Assembly: GCA_019918135.1 (NCBI GenBank)
Contig: WBZZ01000830.1
Location: 1 to 64,000, forward strand
Length of the DNA stretch: 64,000 bases
Source: Paulinella micropora
Taxonomy: Eukaryota; Cercozoa; Imbricatea; Euglyphida; Paulinellidae
Direction: 5' to 3'
Shown here: positions 30,505-39,600 of the stretch, piece by piece
How the letters are laid out: each line of letters starts with the position of its first letter
Position numbering within the stretch: the first letter of the stretch is position 1
The notes under the pieces: model-generated
The model's database searches: none
The model's input: only the letters and a program-made list of their open reading frames with translations
Told to the model about the DNA's origin: nothing
Made by a program: the position numbers and the translations under genes

Positions 30505-30690
30505 GAATGTGTGTATGTGTGTGTGTGTTTGCGAATGTGTGTATGTGTGTGTGTGTATGTGTGTGTGTGTGTTTGCGAATGTGTGTATGTGTGTGTGTGT
30601 GTGTGTGTGTGGTTGTGCGTGTGATTGCGAATGTGTGTGTGTGTGTTTTTGCGAATGTGTATGTATGTGTGATTGCGAATGTGTGTGTGA
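30470..30690 (-). repeat. (TG)n array with inverted TTTGCGAATG units
   Basis: At least six copies of TTGCGAATGTGTG within (TG)n: the reverse complement of the left array motif. The right array is shorter than the left (about 220 against 800 bp). Confidence 0.9.
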
Positions 30691-30813
30691 ATTATGTGGC
30701 TGTTTGGTCCGTTTGGTCTCCATGTAGTTTTATCTGTCCATGTATATCTATCTTTTTTTTTCCTTCTTTTTTCTCTTTCTGCCTTTTTCTTAATTCCTTG
30801 GTTTTGTGCAGAG

Positions 30814-31514
30814 ATGTCGCTGCGATTCAAGAACACTGCTAGGAGATCAACTGGAGGAAAAGCGCCTAGAAAGAGTCTACTGCCTAAGCAAAACCTGAAC
30901 GTACCGGTGGGGGCCGTAGAGGCCAAGAAGCGTACTGCCGTTGAAAAGAACAAGGCGATCTGTGCTCTGGCAAACCCGAAAGGTCCAAGACTGTCTGCTA
31001 CTCATACATTCTCTCTCTTTCTGAAACAACACAAGTGGTAGGAAATCTAAAAAAAAGAGGCAATATATGCTTTAAAAAAATTGCCTAGTATCCTGCAAAT
31101 TTGTCGTGTGTCTTTGCAGATATTGCGCGGACCGATCCTGTTACTACCGAAAGCCCGAATCCGCCAAACGAACGAACCAGTACACCGCCGAGCTCGCCAA
31201 CCGCTGGCGCAGCGAAGCTTACGCAGTACGACGTGAAGATCAGATGTGTTTCTTTGCGTAAGTGGTGCTTCATGACTCTGGAGCTAGATAACGTGCGTCC
31301 ATCGTCCTTGGCAGAACTGCAGACGGAGCTTGAGAAGATGAAAAAAGAAATCCTGGAAACGTACACGGACGTATACGAGCGGTTGGAGAAGGGTGAAGAC
31401 ATAGCCACGATCCCGGATGCGGTGGACAGAATGATTGACGACCCCCTCGCACCCTTCGAATCGGGGGAAATGAGGTGTATTGCTGAGCTGAGCAAGCGGG
31501 AAAGCAAACAATAA
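30814..31514 (+). CDS. Protein with N-terminal histone H3-tail look-alike
   Basis: The ATG at 30814, just after an acceptor-like TTTTGTGCAG, starts MSLRFKNTARRSTGGKAPRK. ARRSTGGKAPRK differs by one residue from the H3 stretch ARKSTGGKAPRK that contains the methylated and acetylated K9, S10 and K14. The first frame stops at TAG 31039. If 30983-31119 (GTCCAAG to TTTGCAG, 137 nt) is spliced, the frame continues into a 130-residue section with Pro/Thr-rich linker and a coiled coil (AELQTELEKMKKEILETY), ending with TAA at 31514; total about 188 residues. There is no histone fold after the tail, so this is not a normal H3. It could act as a decoy or docking tail for chromatin-modifying enzymes. The splice is inferred; the tail similarity is direct. 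Confidence 0.65.
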
Positions 31515-32050
31515 AAAAAAAACAACCAAGAAGCTTGCTCCCAACGGAAAGAAGGGAACATCTGGTGTCACAGCTTTTTTTTCCGCTTCGGGCAGTAAAG
31601 AAGACAGGAATGACATTGTTAGCTCCACTTTCTTCAAAGTCACAATAGTAGACCATTAAAAAAAAAACGTTGCTTGGCAGAAATTTTGACTTCGGTGAAC
31701 TTCACGACAAAACAGCTTTTTTTTGCCGCAAACTTCGGCAAGATTGGAACGACTTTTAACGTATTCTACGGCTAACGAATATTTTTTTTTTAATCAAAGG
31801 ACACTTCGGCAATCCTGCTAAATTTAAAGTAGAAATTTCGGGAAAGATTGGCGGGCGGGGAAATCTGATGATTTTTTTTTATTTTCCCCGCCCGCCAATC
31901 CTTGCTGAAATTTTGTACCTTTTAAATTTTCCTGTTGCTAAGCCAGTCGACGTACGGTGGGTGGCTACTACTGCACAGCGCTAAGAGGCTGAGCGCGCTG
32001 CAACTCTTAGCAGCACTGCGCGCGGGGCAGCTCCCCCCCCCCCCCCCCCC
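31515..32050. other. Intergenic region with hairpin copy 3 and poly-C
   Basis: Holds A/T-rich stretches, the third copy of the GC-rich hairpin with its lead sequence GACACTTCGGCAAT-like, and a poly-C run at 32033-32050. No gene supported. Confidence 0.6.
31846..31900. other. GC-rich hairpin, copy 3
   Basis: The same 5' arm GATTGGCGGGCGGGGAAA and near-complementary 3' arm TTTCCCCGCCCGCCAATC as at 9052 and 9410, with a different loop, 22 kb away. Half of the same element (GGCGGGCGGGGAAA) is found at 45237-45250, just left of the retrotransposon. Confidence 0.9.
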
Positions 32051-32113
32051 GACAGTAAACAGATCAGGCTGCTGGACATCAAATACCGGCTAGAGGTCGC
32101 TTGGCGCGCCACG

Positions 32114-32549
32114 ATGACCGTCTGCCTGTTTCTGTCAGCCTACTTTGTGCTCTGGCTCTGGCTTGTAGCGGGGTGCTTGCTGCGCAGCCGTGCTGAAAAT
32201 CTTGCCTGGCAGGTACTTGTGTTTGGCCGCGCCGCTGCCTGCTTTACTTTCATCAGCCTGGTTAAATCTACAGACCTCGCAGGGCCAGTCGGAAACGACA
32301 CTGGTGCCGGCGCCAACGGTAGGCAGCCCTGCCAAATTCTACATACGCAGCAATGTCGGCGCAATAGTGCCGACATTGCCGCGTGCCCTGATCGCCGATT
32401 TTGGCTCCACGCCGCTAACCGTCTTTAATCAGAGGCGGGTGCAGCAGACAAGCCCCAGCCCGTTGGTGGTCCATGTTCGTGCTTATGTTGCCTACCAAAG
32501 AAAAGCTCCTGCGACCTGCCATTGGCTTCTGAGGAGGTTTTGTCTGTGA
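32114..32549 (+). CDS. Possible small membrane protein, one frameshift
   Basis: The frame is open from about 32052; the ATG at 32114 leads a hydrophobic segment (TVCLFLSAYFVLWLWLVAGC) that could be a signal anchor. Near 32190 coding character moves to the next frame (PAPTVGSPAKFYIRSNVGAI...), ending 32549. No recognised domain. A perfect hairpin (32350-32379) lies inside. Low confidence: the two halves may not belong together. Confidence 0.3.
32350..32379. other. Perfect 11 bp-arm hairpin
   Basis: GCAATGTCGGC, loop GCAATAGT, GCCGACATTGC. The stem resembles the GGCCGACA / CAATGTTGGCC words of the palindrome at 30.27 kb. Confidence 0.75.
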
Positions 32550-32895
32550 GTGGCCGCGCGGGCTGCTGGCGCGTTCTAAGCAGGCCCCCGCCCGGTCCTT
32601 TTGATTGACACCGCCGGTAAGTTTTTTTTTTAAATCTTGGACACTTTTTTTCTCTCCGTCCTGGCCGGACACCGCCGAAGGTTTAAAACTCTTCAAGACA
32701 CCAGTGGCAGCAGAAAAAAAAAAAAAAAAAAAGTTATTTTTATTAGACTGGCTGTTTTTTTTTTTTTTTTTTTTTGTTCTAAATGTGCGTGAGCGCGCGC
32801 GCGCGCGAGAGAGAGAGAGAGAACAAGCCAAGAAAAAAGAAATTCAGCAACTGTCCGGCAAATGTCAGCTGGGGTCAAAAAAAGGCGGTGATCAT

Positions 32896-33230
32896 TCAAA
32901 GACAAGAACAGTGGTCGATCAGGTTGCACAGATGATATAGCGCTTCTTGCCATTCTATGATCTTGAGCCTGGTGTTGCGTATGTATTCGATGAGCTTTAA
33001 CTTGCAGCAACGACCGGGATTTAGGCGAGCGGGGCCTGCCTCGCCGATGGGGGTTTTGAGGTCAGTGAACCCATGGGCCGCTTGCTTTTGGTGGTAGTAA
33101 GTAATCAAGTTTTCGAGGCTGTACTTCGTAGCCCAGGCCACGTCGCCGAGCTCGTCGAAGCCCAAATCACCAATCGGGGTAGCTAGAATGCTCTTCGCAA
33201 GCGAGCGGCTCCGATCTCGACGACGTTGTA
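32896..33230 (-). CDS. Hypothetical exon or small gene
   Basis: An open minus-strand frame reads ATPIGDLGFDELGDVAWATK, then YSLENLITYYHQKQAAHGF and LKTPIGEAGPARLNPG, ending near 32896. No ATG at a plausible start was found, so it may be an internal or terminal exon. The repeated ATPIGxxG / KTPIGEAG pattern is of interest, but no family was recognised. 32550-32895 holds poly-A/poly-T runs (32713-32732, 32756-32775) and a (CG)/(GA) run with no gene. Confidence 0.35.
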
Positions 33231-33357
33231 CTTAAATGAAAAAAAAACCAAAAAACCAAAAAACGAAACACAGAAAAAGGAAGGTGCGCCTGGGGTAGGG
33301 GTTAAATCAGGCCCTAGAAAGTTTTGGTGCTCTTTTTTTTTCTTGGTGCCTTAGATA

Positions 33358-33666
33358 TTAGAGAGCTGAGAGAACACACACAAAAAGGAAAAACAACAAG
33401 CTGACCGACGAGTTCCTGTTCGGTGACGACGACGGGGCGCTACTGCTGAGGCTGAAGGAGTCTGAGCTGTGGCTGCTGCTCCGGCTTCTGCTCCGGCTCC
33501 GGCTCTGAGTTGGGCTCCGGCTCTGAGTTGGGATCCGGCTCCGGCTCCGAGTTGGGCTGCGGCTCCGGCTCGGGTAAAAATAATGTCTCTGGCCAGACCT
33601 GTCTTTGTAACAGGATATTTCAGAAGAACGACGAGCAGCTTGTGTTTGTTGTTGACTTGGGTTCAA
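33358..33666 (-). CDS. Ser-Arg-Pro repeat open frame
   Basis: After YKDRSGQRHYFYPSR come about eight units of SRSPTQSR/SRSRS type, then a Ser-rich stretch and a hydrophobic Leu/Phe/Val tail. RS repeats are typical of splicing-factor tails, but here they arise from a GGCTCC-type hexanucleotide repeat and the opposite strand is also open. Treat as low-confidence coding. Confidence 0.25.
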   Translation of the reverse strand: MNPSQQQTQAARRSSEISCYKDRSGQRHYFYPSRSRSPTRSRSRIPTQSRSPTQSRSRSRSRSSSHSSDSFSLSSSAPSSSPNRNSSVSLLFFLFVCVLSAL

Positions 33667-33919
33667 ACGAGCAACTTCCGCTTGTGGCTGGGTAGCGCTT
33701 CCGGCTGCGACTGCGAAGCCGTCCCGCTTACTGAGCTCGTCGCGGGCTGAGAAGCCATCCCGCTCACCCGTGATTCGTCTAAATCCAAGACAAATTAATC
33801 GTGTTGAGATCCCAAGCGGATGGTTGGGGAAGGGCGGGAAGATGGAGGGGAATGCGTGATTAGAGAAGGGCTGCGCACGGCCCGAGCAGCTATTGTAATT
33901 TTATAATTTAAAGTACAAG

Positions 33920-35070
33920 CTACCTCGATTTTTGTGCTGGGCAATATTGCCTGTCGCCTTCGCTGCTGTCTGTGGCACCTGTGCATAAGTACAGAGACAG
34001 GCATAATTGCTGAGCACTTGAAGCTTTTGCACAAAAGCGAAAGTGGATATTGTGATGTACCAAGCACATATCGCCAGATGTCTCCAGCGCGCCGAACGTG
34101 CGACGAGCAGGTGGCGATAATCGGCAAAAAAGCGAGTACGCATCGCGGTCAATGTCTATCGGTGGGTCTGGTCCAGGGCGCGGCACGTAGCGATCCGAGG
34201 AGGCTTCGGGGCTCCACGGCTTAACTTTGGAATCATCCACGTGAAACCACTTTCCTTCCCTATTGCGCACCTAGTAAGACAGCACGAAATCACGAATGAC
34301 CGCATGATAATGCAGTGTTTAGTGCTCCTACCACAGCGGTTAAGTGTCTCTGGTCCGCCGTCAAACCTGAGTGGAGCACGTACGCGAAGACCTCAGCTTT
34401 TGCACCAGCAAATTCAAAATCGGTAGTCGTTTTCACCTTGGTGCAATTCTTCTTGTTATCATGCGCTGTAAATCGTTTGATTTGCAGTGCAAAGACAGGA
34501 AGGCTCTGCGGATCTGCGCCCACCACAGTTTTTTTGAAAGCACTGTTATTATTGCAGGCGTTGCATTTCCGCATCACTTTTTCATCCCAAAAATGCTGCG
34601 AAAGGCAAGATGCCAATGTGGTTTCTCCGTTGTTGCGAGGGATGGCCAAGTTTCTATTTTCAATTCACCCAAATGGTGTCCCACACCGAAGCGCTCCACA
34701 AGCTTGATGTAAGATTCGTGTGGATCTTGCTGCCTCTGCGGATCTATTCCGACCTCCCGCAGCACTTGCAGTAACGCTTCATGCGTGGTTTTCATGAGCG
34801 AGTTGGGCTCGCGCAGAAGTGCACAAAGTTTGAAAAGGAGATTGTCTTGCACAGGCAGGACAGACACAGCTGCATTTATGGCTTGAAACAACGCATTGGC
34901 AAAACAATTGTTGCTGTAGTTTTCGAGTCCTCGTGGGACGCCCGTAAGCTTGTCAGTTTGACTCCTCTCAGAGCATGCAGAATTCCTCGAAGCGCGCCGA
35001 CCAGCAATATCAGCATACGTGTGAGTGAGCCCCGACGTCACGTGGTCTCGCTTTGCTTGTGCCTTGGCTA
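33920..35070 (-). CDS. Ubiquitin-specific protease (USP/UCH family), multi-exon
   Basis: The catalytic Cys box GLENYSNNCFANALFQAI lies at about 34900. QQDPHESYI matches the conserved Gln-Gln-Asp region. A CxxC (KCNACNNN) represents the finger, LQIKRF the conserved strand, FAYVLHSGLTADQRHLTAV the His box, and KWFHVDDSKVKP the terminal Asp-Asp box. The His box normally has Gly-His-Tyr; here it is Arg-His-Leu, so activity is uncertain. One frame change near 34650 joins the first two parts; a 61 nt intron (34271-34331) joins the last two in phase 0. A possible acceptor at about 35073 suggests upstream exons. The 3' end is uncertain after RDAYSLFCRL. Could be host or viral; deubiquitinases occur in both. 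Confidence 0.75.
34271..34331 (-). other. 61 nt GT-AG intron in the USP gene
   Basis: GTAGGAGC to CTTACTAG. Removal joins codon GTG to GTG in phase 0 and restores the C-terminal USP block (VRNREGKWFHVDDS). This is the best supported intron in the window, because conserved family sequence lies on both sides. Confidence 0.75.
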
Positions 35071-35129
35071 CTCCTAAACAAGCAGACAGTTGACTTGTAA
35101 GGTTTGGGGTGAGATTCGAACATAGTCAT

Positions 35130-35565
35130 ATTATTACCATTGCTTGACTTTGCAGGCGCATCTATCCTCTGCGTGGGGCTGCACAGGTCGCTCGGCTCCG
35201 CCAGGTCGCTCGGCTCCGCCACGCTGGACGTCTTTGCCCTTTCAAAGAAGGCGCCTGGGATGTGCACACAGTAATAAGCTTTCATTCCTAACCATGAATA
35301 CTCGCTGCTGTGCGAGTATTAATACGACAAGAAAAAAATAGGAAACCTTTGCATTAGCATCTGATGTCATCATTCGCTTCCTTTGAAGTCCCTTATCGAT
35401 ATCCTTTGCCGGTTCCAACATGGCAATGAGCTGAGTGTTTCGTGCTATAAAATCACATGAATTTGGTGTGCAATACCAACAGGAATTAGCGACCGATGCG
35501 CAAACCGATAGGCATGTCCCATGGCAGACCACGACAAAAGGACCACAAGTCTGACTGACTAGGTA
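35130..35565 (-). CDS. Cys-rich exon(s), probably 5' part of the USP gene
   Basis: After an acceptor-like TACCTAGTCAG comes TCGPFVVVCHGTCLSVCA, then NSCWYCTPNSCDF and LIAMLEPAKDIDKGLQRKR. The dense Cys pairs suggest a zinc finger. A short intron near 35295-35340 (AAAG|GTTTCC to CGCACAG) and another near 35073-35135 (GTAATAAT to GTTTAG) would link it through FFERAKTSSVAEPSDL into the USP exon. Phases were not fully resolved. Confidence 0.4.
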
Positions 35566-36638
35566 TACTTGTGTGTAGGTAGGTATGTAGGTTGGCAAGG
35601 CATGCAAGTGTGTAGGTCGGTAGGGAGGTAGGTAGGCGTGAGTAGCTACGTACCTACTTACCTAGTGTAGATAGGTGTGTAGGGTATTGTTCTCAAATAC
35701 ATTTTTAGCACTCCGCAAAGGAAAGAACTGCATGTCACAATACTAACAATTGCAAGCTTTTAGATATACAGATAACAATCTCTTTTGTGTACTCATATGA
35801 TGGGGGAAATTGCTGGTCGTCTCCCCTCTTCCTGCTCCTTCTTCCTCCCCTACTTATTCCCTTTCTCAACACACGCACATACACGCAGACTTACACACAC
35901 AGACACTGCCTCTATCTCTCTGTCTTGTTTCTAATGCAGATCAGGAAAGGGGAGGCAGGCAGGCATGCCGGGCTCCCTGCGCAACTCTTTCCACCCGGGA
36001 GGCGCTTGGCGCCCCTTGTCTCGCTGGTTTTGTGGCATATCTTTATTATTTTCCTGCCCAACAGGTTCTCCCTGTCAGTGACTAGCGCCCAGCGCCCAAT
36101 CCTTGCCCTTCCCACCCCCACTTTGATAGCGTGTGAATCGTAATTGGGAGACGAAAATCTTACCCATGTGAATGGCTGGGACGGGCCACGCACATCTGGT
36201 CCTACATCAAAGCATGCACCGCGGGCTCCTGTCGCGCAAAAGAGTTTTGACAGGGAGAGGAGAAAGAGGACTTAATAAGCAGGCAAGGCAGGGGGTACTG
36301 ATATACACAATCACGGCAGAGATGCAGGTAAATAGTGTGTACGCTCTTGGGAAGCGTGTGTACATATTATAAAACAAACCATGCAACTTTTTGCGCCTCT
36401 AATTTTTATTTATTCTTTACATGTGTCAAAAAATGACACACCGCGCTACCAGCAGCTGCGGAAGCCGACCGATCACTAGAGAAGCATCCCTCACCTGCCG
36501 TCGCATTGGGCTCTTGTCCGCACCAGCCTAAAAAAACCGAAGCCCGCGCACACGCAAAGCCTGGCCAGGCCCCGGCCCTGGCACCGCTCTGCCGGCCCGG
36601 ACACTAGGCCTGCTGCTCCTCTTCTGCACCTACAAGAG
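35566..36638. other. Intergenic region, no gene seen
   Basis: A short GTAGGTAGGT-type tetranucleotide stretch (35575-35690), then unique, moderately AT-rich DNA. Open frames here lack coding character. Confidence 0.5.
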
Positions 36639-39600
36639 TTAAGGTGCACTCTCTGGCCACCTCGTCGGCCGCAATATCACCCAGCTGTCGGAGCTTAAGT
36701 GGGACGATTTGGTACATCTTGTAGCGCCCCCCTGGCCGTCACTCAATCGTCCGTCTTGTGCTGCAGACGGGCCCTTGTCTGGCGCTATGTCTAGCGCCGC
36801 GGCCGCCTTGAGCAAACTTCTACAAACCTTGAGCGCTTGATTTAAATCTCGAAAAATTGCTGTCGGCGCATCCAGAAGCTTGGCAATTTCTGGCGTTATT
36901 CTCCAACTCGATTGGGTAACAAGCCCGAGCCTCGCCTCGCGGACTGCTTCTGTCATGGCAAACAAGCGCTGACGTACTTGCCTGCAGTCTACCTTCCGTT
37001 CCGGGTCTTCGCGCAGGTTGAACCCCCACACATTCAACAAGTTGACCAGCCCGTGAATCTTGGGGAGCACAATCTTCTCTTGGTCGTGCAGTGCAATAAA
37101 GCAACCTTGCTTGTGTTCAATCTGGTAGACTTCTTGCGGCGTCTTGGTCAGCAACAGCTTTAGGGTCAGAATCCTCTGCTTAAAGGCAGATTGCTGAGAC
37201 TCGACTGCCATGCGCATAGTCCGAGGTGCGTTGGGGCATTGCAAACAATGCTTCCGGAGCTTGCGCAGCTGCTGCGCCACACGGTTCCTGGCTTGCACAC
37301 TGAGCCCGGGCTGAGCCTGCGCCTCACCTCCTGCTGCCTCACCTCCTGCTGCCTCTCCTTCCGCTGCCTCTCCTTCCGCTGCCTCACCTCCTGCTGCCTC
37401 TCCTTCCGCTGCCTCTCCTTCCGCTGCCTCTCCTTCCGCTGCCTCACCTTCTTCACTGGCGTCCCCGGCCGCCGCGGCGGACTTGATCTCGGTGCCTTCT
37501 GCAGCCTGCACGACCTCAGCCGCGTCTGCTTGCTGTGCCCGCTTTTCTGCGTCTGCAATCTGGTCTAGCGTCATGTCTTGATACTGGAGCTCTGCTTCTG
37601 CTACCTCATTTTTTTCTTGCTGCGCTTCCTCCTTTTTTTCCTTGCGCACCTGTAGTTGGGTGACACGCTCCTCCTGAGGCGACGGGTCCCCCTCGCGACC
37701 CCAGTTTTTCCTTTGCGCAGGGGCCATTCTTGCTCGGTGTTGGCGGTCCACGAAGGTGGTTGAGTAGGGCCGCAGGTCTTTCAGAAACCACAACAGCTCC
37801 TGTAGCATGCGGTTGAAGGATAGCGACGCCTCCAGCAGGTTGTAGCTTATGAGCAAGGAGACCCAGTCATCGGCACGGCGCCAGACACTTTTCACCTCGT
37901 GTTGAAAAAAGTCGTGCTGCCCCAAGCCCTCGCCGTCGAGCTGGTACTGCTGTTCTACGCGGATGGTGTAATCTTCTTTCTGCCGGGAATACTCGCGAAT
38001 CTCCGCCAGGGACAAGGGAGCGTACTGCCGCCGTGAAGTGCTTGGAGTGACCACGTACAGGTGCCAGGCCGACTGCCGGAGGTCCCGCACCCGCCCGAGC
38101 ATCTGAATGTAAGACTCAGCAGACACACGGTTGTTTTCGATGTAGGCAAAGACCGCTGCGAAATGGCCTAACTTAGCGTAATCCGTCCCAACCGTCAGGC
38201 AGCACGTATAAATCACCACGTCCTGCACCAGCAAAACAAATCCAATATGCAAACAGGCCTGCGCACAAACTCACAAAGCTAGCTGGAGTGGTGCACGCGC
38301 AGTACCGCGTCGGTCCACATCTGTTCGAACTGTTAGGTGGGGAGCCTGAAATCCTTCATGGCCTCGTTCAGATCAGTTTTCTGATCATGGCGGTACCAGG
38401 TAGGTACGCACACGGATTCCGGGGTGTTCCAGGCGGAGCTTCGCATCCAGCTGCTTGGCTCTCATTTTGGTTCCGCAGCAGATGGCGACGCGATATCCCC
38501 GGTCCAGAGTATCGTGCAAGGCCCAACTAATGCTGTCAGTGGTCCGGTGGATCTCTACAATACGCAACATGTGCGCGCGATGGACGTTACGATGCAAGAC
38601 AGTGTTCGCGGGGGTCGCTGGCACAGCATAGGTAGCAGGTGCAGACTTTTCGCCCTGCGTGCGTGGTGAATTGATAGCCTGAAGGATCACGTCGATGGCC
38701 TTCCTGCCCAAGAAGGCATCGGCCGCAATCACAAAGGGCGTTGAGCGTAGCAGCCGGTGGAACATCGTCAGATTGGCTTTCCGTTTACTTAAAGGGGCAC
38801 GTGAGACTCCAGGACAGCGTTGACTTCGTCGATAAACAGAACATCATACCGGCGCGCGTTGGAGAGCTTATGCAGAGATTGCGGTTGATAAACAACACAG
38901 TTGGGATCGTTGCTCGCTCGGATGTCTTGATAAAATTGGAAAGTGAGGCTAAGAGCTTCCAGTGTATCATTGAGGCGCCGCCACAAACCTAGGTTGAAGG
39001 TGATGCGCGGGCCCAGGCACAGCACACGAAGCCCCCTGCCTCGGGGCTTGCTGGCGCAACATTTGTAGCTCTTGCTAAGCGAAATCACCTACGGAAGCAG
39101 GCCCCCGAGCAGGGAGCTGCTGGATAGATTCGAGAAAACGAATCAGTTGGAAAGTCTTGCAAGATCCCATAGGAGAGTGTTCGAACAAAAGTCGCGTTCC
39201 GACTGGAACGCCCAGGTGCCTGGCACGTTGCTGGTCAGTTTCCACGAGCTGAAGTCTCGGCTCGTGGGCAGATAAGTCAGGTCCCTCCGCTCGTTCTTAT
39301 CCTCCGCCCAACGCAGAGTCATCAATTCCCAAGGCTCGATAGTCGAGTGATCAAGGATTTCGTCGCGGAGCTGCAGTTCATCATGATGCTCGTTGTAGTG
39401 GGCGATATTACGGGCCAGGCAGACGGGGCAGTTCTGCTGCCGGAAGCAATACTTGTCCAGCTCATACGTCCACGACCCCTCTTTGCAGTGGTTGCACAAG
39501 AGAGTAAAGAGGTCCCGAGTAAAGGGGTCCCGCTTCTTGGCTTGGGTAGCAGGCGCGTCTGATTCCTCCTCGGCTGTAGCATCGTCAGTCTCAGTCTCGC

